Source: Zavarzinella sp. (GTDB lineage Bacteria > Planctomycetota > Planctomycetia > Gemmatales > Gemmataceae). Taken from it: 64,000 bases of DNA. Numbering within the stretch: position 1 is the first letter of the stretch; every line of letters starts with the position of its first letter. The stretch spans positions 124,001 through 188,000 of the forward strand of contig JAWKTI010000002.1 of the NCBI GenBank assembly GCA_041399155.1, read 5' to 3'. The position numbers and the translations under genes are program-made. This document shows, one piece after another, positions 8,572 to 18,104 of the stretch. The notes under the pieces are model-generated. The model saw only the letters and a program-made list of their open reading frames with translations. It did no database searches and had not been told where the DNA came from.

Positions 8572-9078
8572 GTGTTCATCCATAGTTTCCCACCGATCGC
8601 ACAGGAATCAGCGAATCGTCTGATTCTGGGATCAATGCCAGGCAAGGCTTCGCTGGCAGCGAACCAGTATTACGCCCACCCACGGAATATATTTTGGCCA
8701 CTGATCTGTTCGATTCTCGATATCAAAGCCGATTCGTATGAAACGCGGTGCCAGGGGTTGCTGCAATGCCGCATTGCCTTGTGGGATGTTCTGAAGAGTT
8801 GCACCAGAAGCAGTAGCCTGGATGCTGATATCGATGAATCTTCGATCGTCCCGAACGATTTCGGCACCTTTTTGACTGTCCACTCCGGTATTGAAGTGAT
8901 CTTTTTTAATGGTGCGATGGCCGAAAAGATGTATCTTCGCAATGTTCTGCCGCACCTGCCCGAACAGCTTACTGGGATTCGCCTGGTGCGTTTACCATCC
9001 ACCAGTCCCGCAAATGCGTCAATTTCCTATGAAGAAAAACGCATGACCTGGCAGCAGGTGCGTGCTGAAACTGAGTAA
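8572..9078 (+). CDS. DNA glycosylase of the uracil-DNA glycosylase superfamily, hypoxanthine type
   Basis: The product begins VFIHSFPPIA and has LILGSMPGKASLAANQYYAHPRNIFW, the substrate-pocket signature of the DNA-deoxyinosine/hypoxanthine glycosylase branch, and it ends with the PSTSPANAS-SYEEKRMTW pattern of the same family. Such enzymes remove deaminated bases (hypoxanthine, possibly uracil) from DNA to start base excision repair. No ATG lies in frame upstream of the conserved core. GTG 8572 gives a 168-residue protein of the usual length; a TTG at 8503 is an alternative that adds an unconserved leader. The gene stands alone. Confidence 0.85.
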   Translation: MFIHSFPPIAQESANRLILGSMPGKASLAANQYYAHPRNIFWPLICSILDIKADSYETRCQGLLQCRIALWDVLKSCTRSSSLDADIDESSIVPNDFGTFLTVHSGIEVIFFNGAMAEKMYLRNVLPHLPEQLTGIRLVRLPSTSPANASISYEEKRMTWQQVRAETE

Positions 9079-9183
9079 CACATTGGAAAGCAATTGGATC
9101 CTTCAGAGCCCAAACTGAACATGCGTTAATCACCGATCAAATTACTCGAAAGCTACACTGTATAGCTGGATCTGTAAAATATG

Positions 9184-9576
9184 TTATGGAATTACGAGAT
9201 ATCCCGAAAAAAACACGGTTGTATGCTCTGTCCAGTATATCCCAACAATTATGTCTTTCCTGTGATTGCTTGTTTGGTTATTCCAGTAAACGACTGTTTT
9301 GGCTGCAACCAATGGGGAATCAAATGGACCATAGCCATCAACCATTATCAACCCTACTAACAAACTAAACTTTGATGCGTCTGCTTCACTGTTCGTATTA
9401 ATTCTGGCATAGACACCGACTTTTACTTCCACTTTATCCGGAGAATGCCCTTCAACAATAGCTTCCCCAATTCTCTTAACCAACAGCTTATCTGATATGT
9501 CTTCGGCTTGTGCACTGGTGATCAAGAGAATTGCTGGTGACAGAAACACGAACGGCAAAAACTTTCTGGTCATCAT
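9184..9576 (-). CDS. Secreted hypothetical protein
   Basis: A 130-residue protein with a clear Sec signal peptide (KFLPFVFLSPAILLITSAQA, cleavage expected after AQA) and a short mature part of about 105 residues. It has no cysteines for a lipobox and no domain I recognise. The mature part is rich in beta-type hydrophobic stretches (KVEVKVGVYARI, TVVYWNNQ, IIVGIYWTEHTTVFF). Two ATG codons (9576, 9573) are equally possible starts. It is monocistronic between the glycosylase and glgB, on the opposite strand to the glycosylase. Confidence 0.65.
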   Translation of the reverse strand: MMTRKFLPFVFLSPAILLITSAQAEDISDKLLVKRIGEAIVEGHSPDKVEVKVGVYARINTNSEADASKFSLLVGLIMVDGYGPFDSPLVAAKTVVYWNNQTSNHRKDIIVGIYWTEHTTVFFSGYLVIP

Positions 9577-9706
9577 ACTACTCTGCGTTATTCGATTTTG
9601 ATGTTAGTTAATTTCGTCACGGTAAGCAACACATGCATAGATAAAATGCACTCATCCAGTTCAAAAGATAAACCGAACTGCGGTTATGGTAATCGATCAA
9701 AATATC

Positions 9707-11611
9707 CTAATTTCCCTTGAAAAAGACCACGCTTAGTGGGGGGAGGGTTAGATTTAAGGAGTACGGGCGGCCATTCCAGCTAATCGACTGTGCGGTCATG
9801 CCACCCGAATTCCCCTGGCCGCTGCCCCAGTAAACTGTGGCATCGCTGTTCAGAATTTCCTGCCAGAAACCGCCGTAAGGCACTCCCACGCGGTAATTAG
9901 TTCGCACAATTGGGGTGAAATTGCACACCACCACAATAATGCGGCCATCGTCACCCAGCCGCATAAAGCTGTAAACGCTAGAGCCAGCGTCACTTGCGTC
10001 AATCCACTCGAAGCCACCATTGTGGCAGTCCCGCTGGTGCATCGCTGGTTCCTTGCGATACATCGCATTCAAATCAGTGATCCAGCGTTCCACCCCCGCG
10101 TGGGGCGGGTAATTCCGTTGGTGCCATGGCAGGCTTTCATCGTGTTTCCACTCATCCCATTGACCCCACTCGGCACCCATGAAGAGCAGTTTTTTGCCCG
10201 GCTGACCATACATATAGCCGTATAAGGCTCGCAGATTGGCGAATTTCTGCCAGTCGTCGCCAGGCATTTTGCTCAACAGGGAGTGTTTGCCATGCACCAC
10301 CTCATCGTGGGACAGTGGCAGAACAAAATTTTCGCTGAAGGCATAAATCGTGCGGAAAGACAATTCATTCTGGTGGAACGTGCGGTGAATTGGATCGCGG
10401 GCGAGATATTTCAGCGTATCGTGCATCCAGCCCATGTCCCATTTCAGGCCGAAACCCAGCCCACCTGTCGAGGTGGGGCGGGAAACCTGCGACCAGGCTG
10501 TCGATTCTTCGGCAATGGTTTGAACGTCCGGAAATTCGCGGTAGACCACTTCATTAAAAGTTCTTAAGAAACTGATCGCTTCCAGATTTTCGTTCCCACC
10601 GTAGACGTTGGGGATCCACTCGCCCGACTTGCGGGAGTAATCCAGGTAGAGCATCGATGCCACCGCATCCACCCGCAGACCATCGAAGTGGTATTCTTCG
10701 AGCCAGAAAATGGCACTGGAGAGCAGGAAGGAACGCACTTCGTGGCGGCCGTAATTGAAAATTACGCTGCCCCAATCGGGATGATATCCCTGCCGGGGGT
10801 CAGCGTGTTCATAGAGGTGGGTGCCATCAAAAAATGCGATGCCATGTTCATCATTCGGAAAATGGCTTGGCACCCAGTCCAGAATCACGCCAATTCCGTG
10901 CTGGTGCAGGTAATCGATGAAAAATTTCAGATCGGTGGGGGTGCCGTAGCGGCTGGTCGCAGCAAAAAAGCCCGTTGTCTGATAACCCCACGAACCGTAA
11001 AAGGGGTGCTCCGTAATGGGCATCAATTCCACGTGGGTGAAGCCCGTTCGCTGGATATGCTCCACCAGTTTTTCTGCCATCTGGCGATAGTTCAGAAAAT
11101 TGCCGTCTGCATCCCGCTGCCACGAACCCAGGTGCAGCTCGTAAATGCTCATCGGCGCTTTTAAGTCGTTATTCTGCCCACGGTTACGCATCCAGGACTG
11201 GTCCTGCCATTCGTAAGTCAGGTCTGCCACCACGGAGGCAGTTTTCGGTGGCAATTCGCTGGAAAATGCAAATGGGTCCGCTTTCTGGACCTCATAACCA
11301 TTTGTGTGGGATTTGATGTAGTACTTGTACAGCGTTCCCACGGTAATTTCGGGCAGGAAACCAGCCCAGATCCCAGATGACCCCACCGGTTTCAGTGGGT
11401 GACTATTCGTATTCCAGAAATTAAAATCGCCAAGCACACTGACCCGCTCCGCACCGGGGGCCCAAACAGCAAAGTGCGTCCCCACCACGCCATTCTGGGT
11501 CATTGGGTGGGCACCCAGTTTTTGAAACAGCCGATAGTGCGTGCCTTCATTGAACAGATAAAGATCGTGATCGCCGAGCAACATGCGAGAAGGGTCGCTG
11601 GGTACAGTCAT
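9707..11611 (-). CDS. glgB: 1,4-alpha-glucan branching enzyme
   Basis: GlgB cuts alpha-1,4 glucan chains and rejoins them through alpha-1,6 bonds during glycogen synthesis. The 634-residue chain has an N-terminal CBM48 domain (VGTHFAVWAPGAERVSVLGDFN), the GH13 barrel with GLRVDAVASM (nucleophile Asp near 312), TIAEES (acid/base Glu near 366) and LSHDEVVHGKHSL near 433, and a C-terminal beta domain. It is slightly shorter than the roughly 730-residue E. coli enzyme because the first N-terminal domain is missing, a known shorter form. No other glycogen gene is adjacent. ATG 11611 has only a weak ribosome-binding site; MLLGDHD at 11584 is an alternative start. Confidence 0.95.
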   Translation of the reverse strand: MTVPSDPSRMLLGDHDLYLFNEGTHYRLFQKLGAHPMTQNGVVGTHFAVWAPGAERVSVLGDFNFWNTNSHPLKPVGSSGIWAGFLPEITVGTLYKYYIKSHTNGYEVQKADPFAFSSELPPKTASVVADLTYEWQDQSWMRNRGQNNDLKAPMSIYELHLGSWQRDADGNFLNYRQMAEKLVEHIQRTGFTHVELMPITEHPFYGSWGYQTTGFFAATSRYGTPTDLKFFIDYLHQHGIGVILDWVPSHFPNDEHGIAFFDGTHLYEHADPRQGYHPDWGSVIFNYGRHEVRSFLLSSAIFWLEEYHFDGLRVDAVASMLYLDYSRKSGEWIPNVYGGNENLEAISFLRTFNEVVYREFPDVQTIAEESTAWSQVSRPTSTGGLGFGLKWDMGWMHDTLKYLARDPIHRTFHQNELSFRTIYAFSENFVLPLSHDEVVHGKHSLLSKMPGDDWQKFANLRALYGYMYGQPGKKLLFMGAEWGQWDEWKHDESLPWHQRNYPPHAGVERWITDLNAMYRKEPAMHQRDCHNGGFEWIDASDAGSSVYSFMRLGDDGRIIVVVCNFTPIVRTNYRVGVPYGGFWQEILNSDATVYWGSGQGNSGGMTAQSISWNGRPYSLNLTLPPLSVVFFKGN

Positions 11612-11833
11612 TGGCTACTTTTCAGAAAAATCTGATCCAAAGAAATCAAATTGTTTTTATAGGGTTTTTTCGAAAGGTGGCGTTCAAAACAAATTCCAGC
11701 TGCTCACACTGGCGCTCGTTTTTTTCGAAGTGTTTTCTTTGCGACATGGCGGCTTGACGTGCAATCTTCAGAAAAAACGTGGTAACTTGGTGGACGATGA
11801 AGCAAACTTCGCAAGGAAGGGAGAGCAAAATGG

Positions 11834-11929
11834 ATTCCCGCGTTCGCGGGAATGACGGTATTCAGGTGGTCATCGGATTACTGGTGTTACTTCAAGTCTT
11901 TCGCCCTGGATTCCCGCCTTCGCGGGAAT
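11834..11929. repeat. Pair of short palindromic hairpin repeats
   Basis: ATTCCCGCG-TT-CGCGGGAAT at 11834-11853 is a perfect inverted repeat, and a near copy, ATTCCCGCCTTCGCGGGAAT, lies at 11910-11929. Both sit in the 336-base gap between glgB and the ceramidase-like gene. The form is that of REP-like elements and can act as a transcription stop or mRNA stabiliser. Nothing else was seen in this gap. Confidence 0.75.
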
Positions 11930-11947
11930 GTAGGCGAACGACGGTGA

Positions 11948-13339
11948 TTATTTTCCCTGAACCAGGTCGGCAAAAGTCTGGGCAATAATGCCTGCTGCAT
12001 CTGGTCCCACACTGTTTTCTTCGCCATACTGGTCTTTTTTGCGGTTGTAACAATACGGTGCTGCTTTATCCCACTGGCATTTGGGGATCAGATAGCCGAT
12101 TTCATCATTGCCCAGCCCAATTAATAAACGATGTTTACTTTTCAATTGCCCGAAGATACTCGGTTCGATCGGTGCGGTGGGAAAATCGGCATTGGCGTCT
12201 GCAGGGTCCTGCACCTTGCCCAGCACCAGTTCCGGATAGATTTCACCAGGAATCACCGCAATTTCCACATCGCCCAGTTTCAAGTAGCCCACTTCTGTTT
12301 TCACTGCGGCAGGGTTGGTCAGGTTTTTCGAAATCTCGGCATTTTCAATGGAAGTGGTTTTCTTCCAGACAAACATCTGGCGTTTCAGTACCCCGACACG
12401 CCAGCCCAACTTGTAAAGTTCGTTCTCTACGGGCACCAGCACTTTCTTGCTTCTGGCCAATAGGGGAGTCAATGTGACAGGTTCGGCACTTTCCACTGCT
12501 TTCATCGCCACATCTGCCACCGCCAGCCCAAACAGTTCGGTTTTCTCCCACGTGCCATCTTTTAGTTCAACACCCTGCTTATTTTTGATCGGCACGTCTA
12601 ATGAAGTCAGCAGTCCCCCCACGGTGCCGGTGAAGTACACCACCGGACAGCCATATTTTTTCTGCAAGGCGGTAACGGTATAGCCCACGTAATCTGCGGT
12701 GAGTTCGGTGTTTTTGGACGCCATCGTTTCCGGGTGGCAGTTCCATTGCACCATCAAGCCGATTGGTTTGTCTGTTTTGCCCAGAAATTGCAGCACATAC
12801 AGATCATCGTGCTTGATGTATGGCTCGCGGTTATCCGTCAACAGTTCCGGTGCGGCCTTTTTGCCAATCTGGCAACGTGCGGGTTGCAGATTCGCTTCCG
12901 CCTGCTGAATCACTTTCACTATTTTCTCATTAAGAATTCTCATATATGCGGGGTCAACGCCCGATTTGAAAGGACTGCTGCCCCACAAACCCAGCGTATC
13001 CGGCCCTTCATGATTGTGGGTGGCAGAAACTCCAACGTACGTATAACCTTTCAACTGCTTGCGGACATCCAGCACAAATTCGTGAAACAGGCCCACCACA
13101 TCGACAGAAACCAACGCTATTTTGCTGGTGCCATCATCCAGTACAATCGCTCGCGCCATGATCGGATCGTGCACTTTGTTGGCCCGCCGATTCATGCCAA
13201 AACCAGCCACATAAACTGGTGTCTGATCGCTGATGGTGGGGGTGACATCCACTTCCGCCAGCCCCACCTTCAAGGTGTCTGCAGCAGAGAGCAATTGCGT
13301 GATTCCCAGCAGAATAATGACCACTAATGTGCGAGGCAT
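11948..13339 (-). CDS. Secreted neutral/alkaline ceramidase-like protein
   Basis: The 463-residue protein starts with a Sec signal peptide (RTLVVIILLGITQLLSAA). The mature part opens KVGLAEVDVTP and has SVDVVGLFHEF, ATHNHEGPDT and WNCHPET, which resemble the metal and active-site segments of the neutral/alkaline non-lysosomal ceramidase family. Those enzymes are zinc amidases acting on N-acyl sphingosines; many planctomycete members are paralogues of unknown substrate, so ceramide hydrolysis is not claimed. ATG 13339 is chosen because GGGAAGAAG lies before it and the signal peptide begins there; the longer frame to 13543 runs into the oppositely oriented oxidoreductase. A periplasmic location is predicted. 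Confidence 0.75.
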   Translation of the reverse strand: MPRTLVVIILLGITQLLSAADTLKVGLAEVDVTPTISDQTPVYVAGFGMNRRANKVHDPIMARAIVLDDGTSKIALVSVDVVGLFHEFVLDVRKQLKGYTYVGVSATHNHEGPDTLGLWGSSPFKSGVDPAYMRILNEKIVKVIQQAEANLQPARCQIGKKAAPELLTDNREPYIKHDDLYVLQFLGKTDKPIGLMVQWNCHPETMASKNTELTADYVGYTVTALQKKYGCPVVYFTGTVGGLLTSLDVPIKNKQGVELKDGTWEKTELFGLAVADVAMKAVESAEPVTLTPLLARSKKVLVPVENELYKLGWRVGVLKRQMFVWKKTTSIENAEISKNLTNPAAVKTEVGYLKLGDVEIAVIPGEIYPELVLGKVQDPADANADFPTAPIEPSIFGQLKSKHRLLIGLGNDEIGYLIPKCQWDKAAPYCYNRKKDQYGEENSVGPDAAGIIAQTFADLVQGK

Positions 13340-13468
13340 CTTCTTCCCTACCCAATCGAAGTGAATACGTATGATGACAGTATATTTTTCTAGCGTGGGG
13401 GTGGGACCAGAAAGCAGCCTGCCCACCACATATTGTGGGAATGTGCTATTCCATTGGGTGGGAAACGT

Positions 13469-14596
13469 ATGCTTGCGACAGAGTCGATTTTGCAGTTCGG
13501 TGCGGGGCGATTTTTTCGTGCCATCGCCGATTTCTTTGTGCACCAGGCCCGCGAAGAAGGCCAGGCGATCGGCAAAATTGCTGTCGTGCAGTCAACCGGT
13601 GATGATCGGGCGAAAATCCTGAACGATCAGGGTGGGAAGTACCACGTGATTACCCGTGGGCTGGAAAATGGCCAGATTATTGACCGCATCGATGAAGTGG
13701 CCAGCATCAGCAGGGCCATTGTTGCCAGCGATCAGTGGGGCGAAGTCCTGAAAATTGCACAGTCCAGCGATCTGGCGTACATTCTTTCCAATACCACGGA
13801 AGCGGGGTATACACTGGACCCCAACGATTCCCTGGAAAGTGCACCACCGGCCTCTTTTCCGGCCAAACTGCTGCACGTGCTTTACCAGCGATTTCAGGCC
13901 GGTTTGCCACCCGTTACCGTCATTCCGTGCGAACTGATCGAAGGCAACGCACGGATTTTGAAAGGAATTGTGCTCGAACTGGCAACCAAGTGGGGCCTGC
14001 CAGCACCATTCCTGACCTGGGTAGGTGATGAAACCCCCTGGTTGAACACATTGGTCGACCGGATTGTGTCCGGTACGCCGAAAGATCATCCATTGCTGGC
14101 CACCGACCAAATGGTCACCGTGGCGGAACCATTTGCGTTCTGGGCGCTGGAAAACCACCCCAAGGCGGGGCCGTTTATTTCGCACCCGGCCATTACCAGA
14201 ACTGACCGCGTCGAGCCTTATTTTCTTCGCAAGGTGCGTATTTTGAATGCAGCCCACACGGCACTGCTGATCCGTGCTGTCCCACGTGGGTTTAAAATTG
14301 TGCGAGATGCCGTTAACGATCCGGAACTGGGGCAGTGGCTGGAAAATCTGTTGTTCGGCGAAATTGTGCCCTGTTTAGGCGACCGAGTTGATTTGGGTAA
14401 AGAATTTGCCCGCCAAACGATTGAACGGTTCAAAAATCCGTTCCTGGACCACAAATTCAGCGATATTGCCTTGCACCATGCATCGAAGGTCGAAATCCGC
14501 CTGCGAACCACTGCAGGGGAATATCTGCAGAAGTTTTCCACCCAGCCCCCACTGCTGACCCAGGTGCTGGAAGAAAATGAATCTTTGAAAATGTAA
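13469..14596 (+). CDS. Mannitol dehydrogenase family protein (tagaturonate/fructuronate reductase-like)
   Basis: A 375-residue NAD(P)-dependent oxidoreductase. The N-terminal Rossmann loop reads ILQFGAGRFFRA. The centre has VIPCELIEGNARILK and VVTVAEP-like segments, and VEPYFLRKVRILNAAHTALL is the catalytic-helix region of the long-chain polyol dehydrogenase family. This family reduces uronate-derived keto sugars or oxidises sugar alcohols. It is shorter than the roughly 480-residue UxaB, so the exact substrate is open. ATG 13469 is preferred because GGTGGGAAACGT precedes it; the frame is open upstream to 13433. It is divergent from the ceramidase-like gene and followed by an oxidoreductase in the same direction. 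Confidence 0.8.
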   Translation: MLATESILQFGAGRFFRAIADFFVHQAREEGQAIGKIAVVQSTGDDRAKILNDQGGKYHVITRGLENGQIIDRIDEVASISRAIVASDQWGEVLKIAQSSDLAYILSNTTEAGYTLDPNDSLESAPPASFPAKLLHVLYQRFQAGLPPVTVIPCELIEGNARILKGIVLELATKWGLPAPFLTWVGDETPWLNTLVDRIVSGTPKDHPLLATDQMVTVAEPFAFWALENHPKAGPFISHPAITRTDRVEPYFLRKVRILNAAHTALLIRAVPRGFKIVRDAVNDPELGQWLENLLFGEIVPCLGDRVDLGKEFARQTIERFKNPFLDHKFSDIALHHASKVEIRLRTTAGEYLQKFSTQPPLLTQVLEENESLKM

Positions 14597-14711
14597 TAAT
14601 ATTGCAATATTGCAAACAATTCGGCATTCAGTTACCATGTTGTTTTTCTCGTAGGATTCTGCCCCCACGTGGGGTACAATCAAGCCACTTTCAGGTAAGG
14701 AATCAACCAAC

Positions 14712-15935
14712 ATGGAAACCTCTCGCAGACATTTTCTTCTTTCCAGTGGTGCGGCTGTCGGCAGCATCGTTGCCACACAGACCTCGTTCGGTGCCAGCGA
14801 TACCATTCAGATCGGCTGTATTGGCACGGGTGGGCGGTGTCGCCGGTTAATGCAATCGGTCAATCAGGTCAAAGGCGTGCAGATTACCGCACTGTGCGAC
14901 GTTTGGGAAGTTGCCCGCAACGAAGCAAAAAAACTGGCTCCAAATGCTGTGGTTTACGACGATTTCAATGAATTGCTGGCCAGCAAAAATGTCGATGCGG
15001 TGGTGATTGGTTCGCCGGATCACTGGCACGTTCCGATGACGATTGCCGCACTGAAGGCGGGCAAAGATGTGTATGTGGAAAAGCCACTGACCCACAGTCT
15101 TGCGGAAGGAAAAGCGATTCTGGACACGTTGAAGGCCCACCCACAGATCGTGCAGGTGGGCACCCAGCAACGCAGCATGCCCCACATTCAGGAAGCGAAA
15201 CAGCTGGTGGAAGCGGGCAAAATTGGCGAGGTGTTGAAAGTAACCATGAGCTGGAACCGCAACACCGATCGAATTCGCCGGTTTAAAGATCTGGCGAAAC
15301 TGGAACAGGTGAACTGGAAAGCGTTTCTGGGCAACGCACCCGACCAGAAGTTTGATGACTACCGGATGCGGAACTGGCGCTGGTTCTGGGATTTTGGTGG
15401 GGGTATCTTTACCGATTTGATGGTGCACTGGGTGGATGTCGCCCACTGGATTCTGAATGTGGAATCGCCCGTGAAGGCAGTCAGTCTGGGCGAGCATGTC
15501 GCCAGCAAGGGCGTATGGGAAACGCCGGACACCGTGCAGACGATCCTGCAATACCCCAACCAGTTGCAGATGCACTTTGAAGGCACTTTTTCGAACGCAC
15601 GTCATGGTGCACGTATTGAGTTCATGGGGCGAGATGCCACCCTGTATATCGATCGTGGGGGCTATATTCTGACGCCAGAGCGAAATCGCAAGATTGAGCC
15701 CAGCGAAAAGATCATCGGCAAAGGCCCACGTGGGGCCGATTTTTACAACGAACCAGATGGGGAACTGCTGCACATTCAGAACTGGGTGGATTGTATACGT
15801 TCGCGAAAACAGCCCACAGCACCCATTTCAGGTGGGGTTCACTCGGCCAACGCAGCCCACCTGGCAAACGAGGCACTCCGAAAAGGCGGGGTAGCAACGT
15901 GGGAACCGGAGATGAAGCCGAAATCCAGCGAATAA
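14712..15935 (+). CDS. Tat-exported Gfo/Idh/MocA family oxidoreductase
   Basis: A 407-residue NAD-dependent sugar oxidoreductase. The first residues carry a twin-arginine signal (SRRHFLLSSGAAVG), so export across the inner membrane in folded form is predicted. It has the Rossmann motif IGCIGTGGRC, the EKPLTHS motif near residue 123 and a C-terminal Gfo domain (FGGGIFTDLMVHWVDVAHW). Members with a Tat signal are numerous in planctomycetes. It lies about 115 bases after the mannitol dehydrogenase-type gene and may share in the same sugar pathway, but no operon link is visible. Confidence 0.9.
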   Translation: METSRRHFLLSSGAAVGSIVATQTSFGASDTIQIGCIGTGGRCRRLMQSVNQVKGVQITALCDVWEVARNEAKKLAPNAVVYDDFNELLASKNVDAVVIGSPDHWHVPMTIAALKAGKDVYVEKPLTHSLAEGKAILDTLKAHPQIVQVGTQQRSMPHIQEAKQLVEAGKIGEVLKVTMSWNRNTDRIRRFKDLAKLEQVNWKAFLGNAPDQKFDDYRMRNWRWFWDFGGGIFTDLMVHWVDVAHWILNVESPVKAVSLGEHVASKGVWETPDTVQTILQYPNQLQMHFEGTFSNARHGARIEFMGRDATLYIDRGGYILTPERNRKIEPSEKIIGKGPRGADFYNEPDGELLHIQNWVDCIRSRKQPTAPISGGVHSANAAHLANEALRKGGVATWEPEMKPKSSE

Positions 15936-16020
15936 ATCGCAATATTCCGAATTGGCGATATTAGAATATCAGGTGTAATAGCGATTTTTGGCAAAATCAC
16001 CCCGCGGTTGGAAAATTCTT

Positions 16021-16050
16021 GCGAACCACTTATTGCCAGAAACGCTCCAT
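16021..16050 (+). promoter_or_regulatory. Conserved bipartite element upstream of tRNA-Asp
   Basis: GCGAACCACTT (16021-16031) and GCTCCAT (16044-16050) occur 51 and 28 bases before the tRNA-Asp start. The same two blocks, with the same 23-base offset, occur before tRNA-Gly at 17841-17870. This is a probable shared promoter or regulator site for the tRNA genes. Confidence 0.55.
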
Positions 16051-16071
16051 TAAATATCATTGATTTTCTAA

Positions 16072-16145
<74 letters not shown>

Positions 16146-16360
16146 TTCAGAGCACACCACATTATTTCCAAATTGCCCACAAATCAAGCATTGTTTTCCA
16201 ATTCACGCTTTCCGGCACAATAACTGATCGGTAGAGAACAGTCCAGCTGTCCCAAAAACATCAAAGTGTTGACGGATGCATCAACAACCGTCACTCCCGC
16301 GCAAAGTGGCAACGACATCCTAGACACCTTGCGCAAGCGATAAGCAAATACATCGTGTAG

Positions 16361-16627
16361 CTACAACGACACCGTGACCTCGAACGGTGGCCCCGAGTGG
16401 TGTGGTTCCCATCCAACTGACCGCGCTTTTTGGATGGCCGCTGCGACCTCGGACGGGTGGATATGGGTTGCCGCGATGTTCTGGTCGGTGCTGAGGACAA
16501 GTACCGCCCCCGGCTGATCAGCCGCCTGAACGACGATGCGGAGACCGGGTGACAACTCCCTCGCGATCCAGCGGTATGGCACCTGGTCTACACAAATTCG
16601 ACGGGTGCCCTTTTTAGCGATCCCCAC
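16361..16627 (-). CDS. Small hypothetical protein of a planctomycete-specific family
   Basis: An 88-residue basic protein. The start is a GTG at 16627 with GAGGAGG five bases upstream, a near-ideal signal. The layout is VDQVPYRW, then RIVVQAADQPGAVLVL, then HPSEVAAAIQKARSVGWEP. This resembles a recurrent family of short proteins in Gemmata-like genomes that end in a helix and -GWxP; no function is known. It lies in an otherwise loose region between two tRNA genes together with a second hypothetical gene on the same strand. Confidence 0.65.
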   Translation of the reverse strand: MGIAKKGTRRICVDQVPYRWIARELSPGLRIVVQAADQPGAVLVLSTDQNIAATHIHPSEVAAAIQKARSVGWEPHHSGPPFEVTVSL

Positions 16628-16803
16628 ACAAACCTCCTCAGCCGATCGAGTCTGCGATTAGCAGTCGAGAAAGTGGATTACGACTCCAATATCTTACTAA
16701 AGTGAGTGCCAGCCGTAACCGTAAGTTTACCCTGAATCGCGATTGACGTTTATCTGCTGGCTAAAACTTGGAGGCAACCCACGGTAGCCAAGAACTATTG
16801 ATT

Positions 16804-17577
16804 TCAGACCCCATCCGATCCGCCGCTCTGATTCACCGCATTATTCGTCACATTTTTAGGGACGGACGCGTCAACGGTGAGATTGTCGATACTTCCATCC
16901 GCAATCCCGTCAAGCACGGTGCGTGGAACTTCGAACGACCAAACATCTCCCTTGTCCAAATGGTAAGAAAACAGATAAATGTCACGGCGACGGTTAAGAC
17001 GCCCGCCGCACAGGGAGCCAATCTGGATCGCATCATCGAAATCGATGTTCTCATCTGGGTCATTGGCAACTGCGGAGAGATACTCGCAAACTTCTTGCAT
17101 GTCCGATTTCAGCTCTGGAGTAACGACGACTCTCATTTCCACGAGATGTCGTTCGATTTGTTTTCGAGCAGTCATTTGTGATGGAAATTCCGTGATCTCG
17201 GAATCCGGCGTACCAAGACGAAAGTCAATATGTTCGGACAATCTTTTCCGGTCGAAAAATGCACGGATCGCCTTGATTGCAAATATCGGTTCGACAAAGC
17301 TATCGTCTCTTGCGGAAAGTTGGCGTGACAAACCCGCGAATGAACGACTGCCATCGGAGTACGATGATGCGTACGAAACCAAACAGTCATTTGGGCCAGC
17401 CGCAAGAGACAGCATTACCATTCCGTTGTTGGTAACGACCAGAAGACGCTTTTCGTCACCGCGAACAAGCAGAAATGGATCATGGGATTTGTCGGTAACT
17501 GCTTCACCGTAAAACTTGGTGAATGCTGCGAAGTCTGCGTCTTTACTCAGCAGTGTTTTACCTCGGTATATTTGCAT
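16804..17577 (-). CDS. Hypothetical protein between two tRNA genes
   Basis: I do not recognise this 257-residue protein. It has no signal peptide or membrane helix, is acidic in its second half (NDPDENIDFDDAIQIGSLCGG), and has an Asn/Ser-rich tail. ATG 17577 (MQIYRGKTLL) is taken as the start because the preceding codons are less protein-like; the frame is open to 17655 and no clear ribosome-binding site decides between them. Codon use is richer in CGA/CGC and GC-rich codons than in the neighbouring glgB or tig genes, which would fit transfer into a tRNA-flanked site. Confidence 0.6.
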   Translation of the reverse strand: MQIYRGKTLLSKDADFAAFTKFYGEAVTDKSHDPFLLVRGDEKRLLVVTNNGMVMLSLAAGPNDCLVSYASSYSDGSRSFAGLSRQLSARDDSFVEPIFAIKAIRAFFDRKRLSEHIDFRLGTPDSEITEFPSQMTARKQIERHLVEMRVVVTPELKSDMQEVCEYLSAVANDPDENIDFDDAIQIGSLCGGRLNRRRDIYLFSYHLDKGDVWSFEVPRTVLDGIADGSIDNLTVDASVPKNVTNNAVNQSGGSDGV

Positions 17578-17840
17578 AGGTGTTTGAGTAGTGAACGGTC
17601 CGCGGTTGAGCAGTCGCGGATTGCTTAAAAAGCGATTGCTGCTCCAATCGCCCACTTCGATCGCAGTGAACCGTAATTTTAGTCTATCCTGAATTGCAGG
17701 CCGGTTAAGTCATCTTCTGACATGCCAACGTAGGAATTGAAGGTTGATTGCATGTCTGGTTGGCAATCTGGGCAGGTTAGGCAGGTGATAGAAGATCGTC
17801 TTTCGCCCGCCGATCAGGAGAAAATTGCGAACTTTTTTTC

Positions 17841-17870
17841 GCGAACCACTTGCTGATTGACCTGCTCCAT
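17841..17870 (+). promoter_or_regulatory. Conserved bipartite element upstream of tRNA-Gly
   Basis: GCGAACCACTT at 17841-17851 and GCTCCAT at 17864-17870 repeat the pair found before tRNA-Asp with identical spacing, and lie 53 and 30 bases before the tRNA-Gly start. The stretch from 17578 to 17840 shows nothing else. Confidence 0.55.
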
Positions 17871-17893
17871 AATATTGTTCTCATTACCCTTGT

Positions 17894-17965
<72 letters not shown>

Positions 17966-17980
17966 CTTTATAGCCTGTTC

Positions 17981-18065
17981 AGCCGAGATTGCGGGGTTAC
18001 CGGGCAACTTAGTGGGTCAATTAACCCCAAGGTGCCTATAATCCCTACATCTCGGCTTTTTTTTT
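17981..18065 (+). terminator. Long-loop hairpin with T-run between tRNA-Gly and tig
   Basis: AGCCGAGAT (17981-17989) pairs perfectly with ATCTCGGCT (18049-18057) and is followed by nine T residues. The 59-base loop holds further complementarity (GGGGTTA with TTAACCCC) and a TATAAT at 18037. It may terminate the tRNA transcript or be a structured leader of tig. Confidence 0.6.
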
Positions 18066-18104
18066 CTATCAACGGTTTTTAACGATACGAAGAGTGGTTG
18101 AATA

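Noticed and set aside
14847..15773. Minus-strand ORF of 308 codons opposite the Gfo/Idh gene
   Set aside because: Fully inside a conserved oxidoreductase and His-rich in the pattern of reverse-read glutamate/valine codons.
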